A stretch of 15,627 nt of DNA from Sulfurimonas sp. (GCA_021648465.1 JAKISR010000045.1:1-15627), one strand, 5' to 3'. Positions 6,930-13,918 are shown, numbered from the stretch's first letter. The notes: generated by a model from the sequence alone, not told the origin. Numbers and translations: made by a program.

Positions 6930-8576
6930 CTATATCATTATTCCTTTAATCATAAAGAATAATAAACCAGCGAATGTTGCAGCGGCTGGAACAGTTATAA
7001 TCCAAGCAGCGATAATTTTTTTAAGAGCATCTCTTCTTACATACTGAATTTTTTTAGCTTTTTTAATATTTTTTTTAGTAGATTTTATAAGCTTTTTTTC
7101 ACTAGCTATTAATTTATATAACTCAACAATTCTGCTGTAGTCTTCTTTAGATTTTTCATTTCTTGCCTCTAAAGTTTTAAGCTCAGCATTATAAGCATCT
7201 TTATTTTCTTTTTCATCTTTAACAATAAGTATATCTTCTTCAATGGTATTCTTATCATCTCTAATGTGCAACCATTCTCTTAAGAAACCAACACCAAAAA
7301 TACCACCAATTGCGATATGTGTAGAACTGACAGGAAGACCCAATTGCGAAGCTATAATAACTGTAATAGAAGCAGCCATTGCGACAGAAAATGCTCTAAT
7401 TTGGTCAAGTTCAGTTATCTCAGAACCAACAGTTTTAATGAGTTTAGGGCCATAAAGTGCAAGACCAAGAGCAATACCTAATGCACCAACGCCCATAATC
7501 CATAGAGGTATTTCAGTTTTTGAAGATATTCCACCATTTACTACAGCATCATTGATGGCGGCCAGTGGTCCTATAGCATTTGCGACATCATTTGCACCAT
7601 GAGCAAAACTTAGTAAAGCAGCAGCAAATATAAGAGGAATTGTAAATAAAGTATTTACAGATGCTTTTGAATTTTCAAGTAGAGTTGATGTTGATTTTAA
7701 TCTATTTTTTACAAATATATAAGTAATAAAAGCAACAACAAATCCCATAATAAGAGCTGTTGTAAATGCTGGTTTGTCGGTCATTTCAATAGAGATAAAA
7801 GGTAAGTAGTTTAATAACTCAACTATTTCAGGCCAGATTTTTTTAAGACCTTTTAGTGTTAAGTAAGTTACAAAAGCCCAAGCCATAATAGCAACAAAAA
7901 TTGGAACATAAATCTTGGCGGCGGCTATTTTATCATCTTTAAAAACAATTGTTTTTTTAATAGAAAAAAGAAATAAAGCAGCAATAATACCACCCAATAC
8001 TGGTGAAATTACCCATGAAGCAGCAATTTTAGCCATAGTACCCCAATCAACAATACCAAAACCAGCCGCAGCAATTCCAGCTCCCATAACACCACCAACA
8101 ATTGAGTGAGTAGTTGAGACTGGTGCTTTCATTATCGTAGCAAAATTTAGCCATAATGCAGCCGCAAGAAGTGCTGCCATCATTGCCCAAATAAAAGGAT
8201 CAGCATTTCCGCCAAAAGCATCAATATCTATAATGCCTTTTTTAATTGTATTAACAACTTCACCACCAGCAATAATAGCTCCTGCTGCTTCAAAAATGGC
8301 AGCAATTACAATAGCAGTTGTCATAGTTAATGCTTTAGAACCAACAGCTGGTCCAACATTGTTCGCTACATCATTTGCACCAATATTCATAGCCATATAC
8401 GCACCAATAAGTGCTGCTACTGCTAAAAACATATTATTAGATATTCCACCATTACTTAAAAAACTAAATGTTAAAACACCAATCATAAAAAAAAGCGCAA
8501 GACCAAGCCTTGCAAAATCAGTACCACTTTTTTTAAGTGCTTCTTCTTCTAGTTTTTTCATAGTTTCAATTTCCAT
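6930..8576 (-). CDS. pit: Inorganic phosphate transporter, PiT family
   Basis: A 548-residue inner-membrane phosphate (metal-phosphate):cation symporter. The internal duplication that defines the family is plain: GANDVANNVGP at 66-76 and GANDVANAIGP at 327-337, each followed later by PVSTTH (152-157) and PVSSTH (415-420). About 12 hydrophobic segments are spread over both halves. A charged, helix-forming cytoplasmic stretch (about 440-515, rich in E, K and D) is inserted before the last membrane segment (520-545). The start at 8576 has an AGGAG site about 11 bases upstream, slightly long; an ATG at 8561 is an alternative with a weaker site. It has its own TATAAT at 8605-8610 but could also be read from the cyclophilin gene 65 bases upstream. 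Confidence 0.94.
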   Translation of the reverse strand: MEIETMKKLEEEALKKSGTDFARLGLALFFMIGVLTFSFLSNGGISNNMFLAVAALIGAYMAMNIGANDVANNVGPAVGSKALTMTTAIVIAAIFEAAGAIIAGGEVVNTIKKGIIDIDAFGGNADPFIWAMMAALLAAALWLNFATIMKAPVSTTHSIVGGVMGAGIAAAGFGIVDWGTMAKIAASWVISPVLGGIIAALFLFSIKKTIVFKDDKIAAAKIYVPIFVAIMAWAFVTYLTLKGLKKIWPEIVELLNYLPFISIEMTDKPAFTTALIMGFVVAFITYIFVKNRLKSTSTLLENSKASVNTLFTIPLIFAAALLSFAHGANDVANAIGPLAAINDAVVNGGISSKTEIPLWIMGVGALGIALGLALYGPKLIKTVGSEITELDQIRAFSVAMAASITVIIASQLGLPVSSTHIAIGGIFGVGFLREWLHIRDDKNTIEEDILIVKDEKENKDAYNAELKTLEARNEKSKEDYSRIVELYKLIASEKKLIKSTKKNIKKAKKIQYVRRDALKKIIAAWIITVPAAATFAGLLFFMIKGIMI

Positions 8577-8604
8577 AATAAAATGCTCTCCTGAAATTTT
8601 TTGG

Positions 8605-8610
8605 ATTATA
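8605..8610 (-). promoter_or_regulatory. Probable -10 element for the pit gene
   Basis: On the minus strand this reads TATAAT in ACTATATAATCC, about 29 bases upstream of the pit start, giving a leader of roughly 22 bases. It lies in the 65-base gap after the cyclophilin gene, so pit may have an independent promoter. No PhoB box was recognised. Confidence 0.4.
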
Positions 8611-8641
8611 TAGTTTGTTTTGTTATAAAAAGATTATAAAG

Positions 8642-9184
8642 CTATTTTTTAATATATGCTTTGATAATTTCTTGTCTATTAACTGGTTTGTCCCCTCCGC
8701 GTCTGCCAGTAGTTTCTACATTATTTAATTTATCAATACTACCCATTGTTGAGGCAATAACCTCTCCAAAAATAGTATGTTTGCCATTTAGCCAAGGAGT
8801 TTTAGCAGTTGTAATAAAAAATTGACTTCCATTTGTCGCAGGTCCTCTATTTGCCATTGCAAGTATACCTATTTTACTAAAAGTTTTATCTTTATACTCA
8901 TCTTTAAAATCTTTACCCCAAATACTTTCTCCACCTCTACCAGTTTCAGTTGGATCTCCACCTTGAATCATAAAACCTTTAATTATTCTATGAAATGCAA
9001 CACCATTATAATAGCCATTTTTCACATGTGTTATAAAATTTTCAACAGTTTTTGGTGCGATATTTGGATATAGTTTTAATTCAATTTTTCCCTGAGTTGT
9101 TTCAAGTATTACATGAGGGTTGTTATTTTTAGCGGTTAAGTTTACTGATAGCAATAACAGTAGTGATAGTAGAATTTTTCTCAT
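8642..9184 (-). CDS. Periplasmic peptidyl-prolyl cis-trans isomerase, cyclophilin type
   Basis: A 180-residue cyclophilin that speeds proline isomerisation during protein folding. An N-terminal signal peptide (1-18, MRKILLSLLLLLSVNLTA) places it in the periplasm, as for PpiA. The catalytic core is intact: FHRIIKGFMIQGGDP (64-78, with R66, F71 and Q74), MANRGPATNGSQFF (110-123), and W131 and H136 in TPWLNGKHTIFGEV. The start is supported by a GGAGAG ribosome site 5 bases upstream. It lies between HU (upstream, same strand) and pit (downstream, same strand). Together with CtpA it adds to the window's envelope protein-quality genes, though they are not linked. Confidence 0.95.
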   Translation of the reverse strand: MRKILLSLLLLLSVNLTAKNNNPHVILETTQGKIELKLYPNIAPKTVENFITHVKNGYYNGVAFHRIIKGFMIQGGDPTETGRGGESIWGKDFKDEYKDKTFSKIGILAMANRGPATNGSQFFITTAKTPWLNGKHTIFGEVIASTMGSIDKLNNVETTGRRGGDKPVNRQEIIKAYIKK

Positions 9185-9282
9185 TTTCTCTCCGTATAAT
9201 TTAATAGTTGTATTGTATCAATTTTTACTATAAATTAAGGTGGATTTTTAAAATTAAGGAAGAAAGAGTGTTTTTAAAGAGA

Positions 9283-9307
9283 TTTGCCGCAATCTAATTG
9301 CGACAAA
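9283..9307. other. Inverted repeat downstream of the HU gene, possible transcript end
   Basis: Arms TTTGCCGCAAT (9283-9293) and ATTGCGACAAA (9297-9307) with a 3-base loop. Read on the minus strand, the direction of HU, the single mismatch becomes a G-U pair, giving an 11-base stem 10 bases after the HU stop. No run of U follows on that side (AAATCTCTTT... would be 3'), so it is not a textbook intrinsic terminator. It may still mark or protect the HU mRNA end. Confidence 0.45.
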
Positions 9308-9316
9308 AAAGAAAGC

Positions 9317-9601
9317 TTATTTACCAGCGGCAACACGGTCTTTAAGACCTTTACCAGCTTTAAACTTAGGAACCATTTTATCTTGTGTAGTATAAGTCTT
9401 GTTTGTACCAGGAACTTTACCACTTTTACCTTTTTGAAGTGTAGCAGAAAAACCACCAAAACCTACTAAAGAAACATCTTCTTTTTTTACTAAAGCTGAT
9501 GTTACTGCTTCTGTAAATGCTTTTATTGCTGCTTCAGCTTCAACTTTAGTTTTGTAATTACCGCTTGCTTGTACTAGTTCAACGAATTGAGCTTTATTCA
9601 T
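9317..9601 (-). CDS. hup: DNA-binding protein HU
   Basis: A 94-residue histone-like nucleoid protein that binds and bends DNA as a dimer. The fold is readable: two N-terminal helices (MNKAQFVELVQ... to residue 38), the conserved VSLVGFGGFSA turn (43-53), and the beta-arm region around P64, the intercalating proline, in KVPGTNKTYTTQDK. It ends with the FKAGKGLKDRV helix. The arm lacks the GRNP sequence of E. coli HU and instead has GKVPGTNKTY, a variation seen in Campylobacterota as far as I recall. The ribosome site AAGGG is 8 bases upstream. An inverted repeat follows the stop. It is separated from its neighbours by 144 and 132 bases and probably has its own promoter. Confidence 0.95.
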   Translation of the reverse strand: MNKAQFVELVQASGNYKTKVEAEAAIKAFTEAVTSALVKKEDVSLVGFGGFSATLQKGKSGKVPGTNKTYTTQDKMVPKFKAGKGLKDRVAAGK

Positions 9602-9745
9602 AAATCTACCCTTGAATTTATAAAGAATTTCCGATACTACTTAAAACTTTAAAATACAACTTTAAGCATAAGTAATTCAGCTATAGACACTTTATAGTTT
9701 ATTTGCTTAAATATTTCTTCTTTTTACTCAAATATGAGAAAAAAT

Positions 9746-9931
9746 TTAATATTTTTTCTTTTTGAGTTTAATCTTTGCCCGTTTTAATGCTTTGGAGACA
9801 ATTGTACTTATTTCACTAGCAATAATTATAGATAACAAATTATCAATTTTTTTATATTTTATATTTTTTGTATTTATTGATAAAAACACATCTTCTAAAG
9901 CATCTTTTTCTCTATTTGTTAGGGTGCCCAT
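9746..9931 (-). CDS. Small basic protein of unknown function (61 aa)
   Basis: Not recognised. A 61-residue protein with an amphipathic helical look: TNREKDALEDVFLSI, a middle hydrophobic part (NLLSIIIASEISTIVSKAL) and a very basic end (KRAKIKLKKKKY) that could bind nucleic acid. The start has a good AAGGA ribosome site lying inside the end of the HTH gene, only 4 bases after that gene's stop, so the pair should be co-translated. No signal peptide is evident. Being downstream of a small XRE-type regulator with palindromic sites could fit a regulator/partner or toxin-antitoxin-like pair, but the protein resembles no toxin family I know, so that is speculation. It could also simply be a conserved small protein of Campylobacterota. 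Confidence 0.65.
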   Translation of the reverse strand: MGTLTNREKDALEDVFLSINTKNIKYKKIDNLLSIIIASEISTIVSKALKRAKIKLKKKKY

Positions 9932-9935
9932 CTAC

Positions 9936-10175
9936 TTAATCCTTAAGCCTATTGATTTTTCTAACAGCTCTAATAATCTCATCATCATCTAATTCTCCTA
10001 ACATTTTCATAACTGTTGAAGCAGCTTGTGGTTTTGCACGCCCTAATTTCCAGTCCTGATATGTACGCATAGATATCCCAAGTGAAAAAGCCATATCTTT
10101 TAAAGATATTTTTTTGCCATTGTTTTGTGATTCTAATGAATTGTGAAGAATATTAAAGAGATCATTAATTTGCAT
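9936..10175 (-). CDS. Small helix-turn-helix DNA-binding protein, XRE-like
   Basis: A 79-residue protein made almost wholly of one helix-turn-helix domain. ISLKDMAFSLGISMRTYQDWKLG (about 23-45) has the pattern of an XRE/Cro-type HTH: a hydrophobic helix, a GIS turn and a recognition helix with RTYQDWK. It continues KPQAASTVMKMLGEL and an acidic/basic helix. It is probably a repressor or antitoxin-like regulator. The start ATG at 10175 has no ribosome site; instead a TATACT -10 element ends 7 bases upstream, suggesting a leaderless mRNA. It is followed after 4 bases by the 61-residue gene. Palindromic sites upstream suggest self-regulation. Target genes are unknown. Confidence 0.78.
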   Translation of the reverse strand: MQINDLFNILHNSLESQNNGKKISLKDMAFSLGISMRTYQDWKLGRAKPQAASTVMKMLGELDDDEIIRAVRKINRLKD

Positions 10176-10181
10176 GACAGA

Positions 10182-10187
10182 AGTATA
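10182..10187 (-). promoter_or_regulatory. Probable -10 element placing transcription start at the HTH gene's ATG
   Basis: On the minus strand this reads TATACT. The usual 6-7 base distance puts the transcript start on or next to the A of the ATG at 10175, so the message would be leaderless; this agrees with the lack of a ribosome site. The element overlaps the ATACGG half-site at 10185-10190 that also occurs in the palindrome at 10311-10326. Confidence 0.45.
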
Positions 10188-10190
10188 CGG
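10185..10190. promoter_or_regulatory. ATACGG half-site over the HTH gene promoter
   Basis: ATACGG, identical to the arm of the palindrome at 10311-10326, sits on the -10 region of the HTH gene. A regulator bound here would block its own promoter. Short by itself; its weight comes from the match with the complete palindrome in the same spacer and from CG-containing words being rare in this AT-rich DNA. Confidence 0.35.
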
Positions 10191-10199
10191 ATTAAATAC

Positions 10200-10215
10200 T
10201 TAAATATACATTTAA
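10200..10215. repeat. AT-rich palindrome TTAAAT-N4-ATTTAA
   Basis: TTAAATATACATTTAA has perfect 6-base arms around a 4-base centre, the same 6-4-6 geometry as the ATACGG palindrome further upstream, and lies about 25-40 bases before the HTH gene start, near the expected -35. It could be an operator, but A/T palindromes arise easily by chance in this spacer. Confidence 0.25.
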
Positions 10216-10310
10216 TCTATATTTTCATACTAATTATATAATATAATATTCAGAAAATAGAATAATATAGCAAATAAAACTAATAAAATAAGATAAATGT
10301 ATAGTTAAAC

Positions 10311-10326
10311 ATACGGAAAACCGTAT
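10311..10326. promoter_or_regulatory. Perfect palindrome ATACGG-N4-CCGTAT, candidate operator
   Basis: ATACGGAAAACCGTAT has perfect 6-base arms and a 4-base centre and lies in the 247-base AT-rich spacer between the FapA-family gene and the HTH gene. It is the only GC-containing feature that stands out there. Size and symmetry suit a dimeric XRE-type regulator. Apart from this palindrome, the site at 10200-10215 and the -10 element, nothing else is visible in 10176-10422; long A/T runs fill the rest. Confidence 0.45.
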
Positions 10327-10422
10327 ATTGTTTATAAGAAAAATATCTTTATATATTAAATAAATTTTATATTAGTTAGAGTAATAATAAATTTTGTGCA
10401 TTATGAAGTTTAGAAAAGAGAG

Positions 10423-12105
10423 TTATTCTTCAAGAGTTATTTTTTTACCTACAGGTTCTAAAGTTATTGTATTGCCAGATTCCACAAGGTGAAATGTTTT
10501 ATATAATTTAGTATCAGTTCTATATATAAGCTCATAATCTTCATCTATAGTAAATATAATAGTATTTAAGCCTTTTAATGGCTCTTGGATTGTGATTGTT
10601 GCATTTTTATAACAATCTATTATTTTATTTTGTTTTTCTTTTAATTGATTTATTTCATTTTTTAAGATTGGTACTTGATCTAAGGAATGTTTTAATGCAC
10701 CTTCTAGCTTATATTTTAACTCATCAATCTCTTGAGATATAAAATTGTATCTACTATTTAAAGTTGGTATATCTCGATAATTAATTTTAAAAAGATTATC
10801 TTCACCAGTTATATGTTTAATTATTATAGAGTTTGATGCATAAACCTTAAGGTTGTTTTTTACATGACCTATTATTACATTTTCGGCAAAAATACTACCA
10901 CCTAAAGAAGAGTTAACTTCAACATCTGTTGCATAAACTTCACCACCCTCTAGTAATTTAATTTTTGCATTGTGGCATCTTAGTTTACCTTTATGCCTGT
11001 TGATTTGAGCAAATTTTGCTTCTTGAAGTGAATCTTGATGCGTAGCACCATCAATTTTTAAATTATGTGCTTTAAGTGTTGATTTTGAGCCAATATGTCC
11101 AGTTATATGAATTGTTTCTGATGTAAGTTCAACACCTTCTCCTAAGCTATCAAGAGAAGTATCATGTTGAGCAATAATTACTTCTATATTATTATCTTCC
11201 TCTTTTGCAACAGAATCATGAACACGAGAAAGGTGTTGTATTTTTATTTTGTTATCTATGTAAAAATCATCCTTATCAAGATGAACATAGCCTTTTATTT
11301 TACTTTTATAGAGTTTTTTATCATCATTTTCAATAATTTCAATACTTTTTTTATCTATATAACAAGTTAAATCATCTTGATTATCTGAGGTAGAATTATC
11401 AACAATTCTACCAAAAGCATTAAAACCATTTTTACCAAAAATTGGTTTTATATATTCAACCAATATCTCTTTTTTATCCACTTCTATAATTTGAAGATTA
11501 GTTTCTTTTTTTAAATATTTCATAATTAGCTTAGAATTTCTAACTAATTCAGGACCAATTCCACTAAAGAGAAGGATTTTAACTTTTTTTTTAAATTTAT
11601 TTCTATATAGATGTTTTGTAAAGTTTTTAAGCTTTTTTTTCATCTCTTCATCAAATATTTTTACCAATATTTTATTTTTAGCTTTTATTTTATTTATTTC
11701 ATTTAGTAAATTTATATATATATCTTTTGGTTTATATTTTTTATATGGGATTTCTGAACTAGGATCTATGATAATATATGGATTGATAGTATTATTTGAA
11801 TATTTTATATCATATTTTAGTTTAATAATTGAGCTAGAAGTATCTTGAACAGTTATTGAATATAGTTGTTTTAAATGCACATGTTCATTAATAATTTTAT
11901 CATGGTCGTTATAGTAGTTTTTAGGATCATTTTGATAAAGACTAAATTCTTTATCAGCGATTGTTTTTATATATGTTTGAACATTATTTATACTAAAGTG
12001 AAGTTGAGATTCTAAAATCTCATTTTCATTAGCAAACCTACTTATAGATGCATTAATGTTTTGAGTTTTAAGTGATTTACTTAGCAAGTAAATCACTATA
12101 ATCAT
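10423..12105 (-). CDS. FapA-family (DUF342) protein
   Basis: A 560-residue protein of the DUF342/FapA family, known from Vibrio FapA (control of flagellar assembly/chemoreceptor proteins) and common in Campylobacterota. The N-terminal half (to about 240) is lysine-rich alpha/beta with SGIGPELVRNSKLIMKYL at about 181-198. From about 260 to 435 come repeated short strands typical of the family's beta-helix (GYVHLD, ELTSETIHITGHIGSKSTLKA, IDGATHQDS, INRHKGKLRCHNAKI, LLEGGEVYATDV, GGSIFAENVIIG). A coiled coil (about 450-500) and a C-terminal strand domain follow. There is no membrane segment. The start is uncertain: the ATG at 12105 lacks a ribosome site and overlaps the upstream gene by 29 bases; GTG at 12096 or TTG at 12087 are in frame. 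A strong hairpin covers this region. The function here is inferred from family only. Confidence 0.82.
   Translation of the reverse strand: MIIVIYLLSKSLKTQNINASISRFANENEILESQLHFSINNVQTYIKTIADKEFSLYQNDPKNYYNDHDKIINEHVHLKQLYSITVQDTSSSIIKLKYDIKYSNNTINPYIIIDPSSEIPYKKYKPKDIYINLLNEINKIKAKNKILVKIFDEEMKKKLKNFTKHLYRNKFKKKVKILLFSGIGPELVRNSKLIMKYLKKETNLQIIEVDKKEILVEYIKPIFGKNGFNAFGRIVDNSTSDNQDDLTCYIDKKSIEIIENDDKKLYKSKIKGYVHLDKDDFYIDNKIKIQHLSRVHDSVAKEEDNNIEVIIAQHDTSLDSLGEGVELTSETIHITGHIGSKSTLKAHNLKIDGATHQDSLQEAKFAQINRHKGKLRCHNAKIKLLEGGEVYATDVEVNSSLGGSIFAENVIIGHVKNNLKVYASNSIIIKHITGEDNLFKINYRDIPTLNSRYNFISQEIDELKYKLEGALKHSLDQVPILKNEINQLKEKQNKIIDCYKNATITIQEPLKGLNTIIFTIDEDYELIYRTDTKLYKTFHLVESGNTITLEPVGKKITLEE
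12071..12097. repeat. 27-base perfect stem-loop across a stop codon and the FapA start region
   Basis: AGTGATTTACTT (12071-12082) and AAGTAAATCACT (12086-12097) are perfect 12-base arms with a 3-base loop. On the minus strand the stem contains the last codons and TAA stop of the upstream gene and two possible start codons of the FapA gene. No U-run follows, so it is not an intrinsic terminator. It may control translation of the second gene or be a protein-binding site. Confidence 0.75.
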
Positions 12106-12727
12106 ATTTTGAAAAATTCAAATATAATTTTCCATTTTTTTGCATAATTCTAGTATCACTGTCGTAGATATCTAAAAAGCGTTTTTTAATAATTTTTCTT
12201 TGAGAAGCTTTTATTCCTAAAGATTTAAGATATTTTTTTAGTTCTATTGTATCGGTGTTATATGTTATTTCTGTCTTTTTTTCATGATTAAATGTTTCAA
12301 CTTCATGTAATGTAGTTTTTTCTCTTTCAAGTTCTATTTTAGAGTTTATTAATTCTAAAATATTTTTTAATTGTTCATCTTTTTTAGAATAAAGTTGTTC
12401 AATTTTATCTCTTTCATCGCGAAGCATTTGTTCTTTGTCATCAATTAGTTTATCAATTTTAAGCTCTAGTTGAATAATTTTATTTTTAAGAGCATTATTT
12501 TCTTTTTGATAAAGAGCTAAAACAGTTGCAACAGTTGTTTTTGGTTTAATTAACTTAGTTGTTTCTTTAGCAACCTCTTTTTCTCTATTTAAAGAGTCTT
12601 CCGGAAATGTAATATAAGTTATACCATTTTCCATAATATAGTTTAATTTTTTTGCTTTGATTTTTGAGTTTATCATCTCTTTAGACATTTTGAAGTGTTT
12701 ACAGTACTCATCAATAGTTAATCTCAT
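12077..12727 (-). CDS. Helix-turn-helix/coiled-coil protein upstream of FapA
   Basis: A 216-residue protein not assigned to a named family. Residues 1-45 look like a MerR/excisionase-type DNA-binding start (LTIDEYCKHFKMSKEMINSKIKAKKL, then ENGITYITFPED). A linker with KPKTTVATVLALYQKENNALKNK follows, then a long charged coiled coil (about 75-145, heptad-like with many K, E, L and I). A basic C-terminal part (160-216) carries LKSLGIKASQRKIIKKRFLDIY. It resembles in layout the DUF3972-type HTH/coiled-coil proteins of Campylobacter and Helicobacter, but I am not certain it belongs. The ATG at 12727 has a GGAAA site and an extended -10 (TGCTAAAAT) upstream. The 3' end overlaps the FapA gene by 29 bases, so the two form an operon and may work together; the role is unknown. 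Confidence 0.75.
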   Translation of the reverse strand: MRLTIDEYCKHFKMSKEMINSKIKAKKLNYIMENGITYITFPEDSLNREKEVAKETTKLIKPKTTVATVLALYQKENNALKNKIIQLELKIDKLIDDKEQMLRDERDKIEQLYSKKDEQLKNILELINSKIELEREKTTLHEVETFNHEKKTEITYNTDTIELKKYLKSLGIKASQRKIIKKRFLDIYDSDTRIMQKNGKLYLNFSKYDYSDLLAK

Positions 12728-12753
12728 ATTTAGTTTCCAAATATTTTTTTAAT

Positions 12754-12759
12754 ATTTTA
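12754..12759 (-). promoter_or_regulatory. Extended -10 element for the HTH/coiled-coil-FapA operon
   Basis: The minus strand reads TGCTAAAAT, an extended -10 (TG-N-TAAAAT), about 27 bases upstream of the ATG at 12727. It is divergent from the aldolase promoter at 12805-12810, about 45 bases away. Confidence 0.45.
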
Positions 12760-12804
12760 GCATAATATAGTAATTATGAAAGTTTGTTTAAATAAAGCTT
12801 TTAA

Positions 12805-12810
12805 TATAAT
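12805..12810 (+). promoter_or_regulatory. Probable -10 element for the aldolase gene
   Basis: TATAAT on the plus strand in TTTTAATATAAT. Predicted transcript start is near 12817, leaving about 28 bases to the preferred ATG at 12845. No strong -35 is apparent. Confidence 0.45.
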
Positions 12811-12844
12811 AATCAAAATAATTTAATTTATGAAAGAGTTTAAA

Positions 12845-13918
12845 ATGGGCATTTTAGATATTGTAAAGCCAGGTGTGATGTTTGGTGAAGATTTACAAAA
12901 AGTTTATAATTACGCAAAAGAAAATAAGTTTGCTATTCCTGCTATAAATGTTGTAGGTACTGATTCTATAAATGCTATTTTAGAATCAGCAACCAAAGTA
13001 AATTCTCCTGTAATTATACAGTTTAGTAATGGTGGAGCTTCTTATTATGCAGGTAAGGGTTTAAGTAATAAAGATGAAAAGGCTGCAATTCTTGGAGCAG
13101 TTTCAGGTGCAATTCATATTCATATGATGGCAGAAGCTTATGGAGTTGCAGTAATTCTTCATACTGACCATGCAGCTAAAAAACTGCTACCATGGATAGA
13201 TGCTCTTTTAGAGGCGGGAGAGAACTATTATCAAACTCAAGGAAAACCTCTTTATTCTTCTCATATGTTAGATTTATCAGAAGAGCCACTAGAAGAAAAT
13301 ATTGCTATATGTAAAGCTTATCTGCAGAGGATGAGTAAAATTGATATGAGCATAGAGATAGAACTTGGTGTAACTGGAGGAGAGGAGGATGGTGTTGATA
13401 ATACAAATATTGATAATTCACTTTTATATACTCAACCAGAGGAAGTTGCATACGCATATGAGCAATTAAGTGAGATATCATCACACTTTACAATTGCCGC
13501 TTCATTTGGTAATGTTCATGGTGTTTATAAACCAGGAAATGTTCAACTTACTCCAAAAATTTTAGATAATTCTCAAAAATATATTCAAGAGAAGTTTAAA
13601 ACTAAAGAAAAACCAGTTAATTTTGTATTTCATGGAGGATCTGGTTCAGAACCAAGTGAGATAGAAGAAGCGATAAGTTATGGTGTTATTAAAATGAATA
13701 TAGATACTGATACTCAATGGGCAACTTGGATTGGTGTAAAAAACTATTATGAAAAACATAAAGACTACCTTCAAAGTCAAATTGGTAATCCAGATGGTGA
13801 AGATAAGCCAAATAAAAAATATTATGACCCAAGAAAATGGTTAAGAGATGGGCAGAAAACCTTAGTTACGAGGGTAGAAAAAGCATACTTAGATTTAAAT
13901 GCAAGAGATAGAAACTAA
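12845..13918 (+). CDS. fba: Class II fructose-bisphosphate aldolase
   Basis: A zinc-dependent cytoplasmic enzyme that splits fructose-1,6-bisphosphate to two triose phosphates, or makes it in gluconeogenesis, the more likely direction in many Campylobacterota. It is 357 residues, close to E. coli FbaA (359). Catalytic residues are in place: H106-T-D108-H109 (zinc ligands H106 and H109, catalytic D108), E173 in EIELG, zinc H225 in GNVHGVY, zinc H263 in FHGGSGS, and NIDTDTQWA (285-293) for phosphate and substrate. The ATG at 12845 (MGILDIVKPG) is preferred over 12830: it has a GAAAGAG site and aligns with the start of E. coli FbaA (SKIFDFVKPG). The stop overlaps the convergent neighbour by 4 bases. 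Confidence 0.96.
   Translation: MGILDIVKPGVMFGEDLQKVYNYAKENKFAIPAINVVGTDSINAILESATKVNSPVIIQFSNGGASYYAGKGLSNKDEKAAILGAVSGAIHIHMMAEAYGVAVILHTDHAAKKLLPWIDALLEAGENYYQTQGKPLYSSHMLDLSEEPLEENIAICKAYLQRMSKIDMSIEIELGVTGGEEDGVDNTNIDNSLLYTQPEEVAYAYEQLSEISSHFTIAASFGNVHGVYKPGNVQLTPKILDNSQKYIQEKFKTKEKPVNFVFHGGSGSEPSEIEEAISYGVIKMNIDTDTQWATWIGVKNYYEKHKDYLQSQIGNPDGEDKPNKKYYDPRKWLRDGQKTLVTRVEKAYLDLNARDRN

Noticed and set aside
8233..8613. Plus-strand open frame opposite the start of the phosphate transporter gene
   Set aside because: It is the reverse reading of Ala/Gly-rich membrane helices, a well-known source of spurious open frames; the minus-strand PiT protein is unambiguous.
9721..9744. Inverted repeat TTTTTACTCA/TGAGAAAAAA just after the 61-residue gene as a terminator
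   Set aside because: The order is T-run, stem, A-run on both strands, whereas an intrinsic terminator needs a U-run after the stem; the core is only 4 GC-containing pairs and there is one mismatch.
10191..10422. tRNA, small RNA or CRISPR-like repeats in the longest spacer
   Set aside because: No cloverleaf, no spaced direct repeats and no GC-containing stems other than the ATACGG palindrome; the rest is A/T runs.
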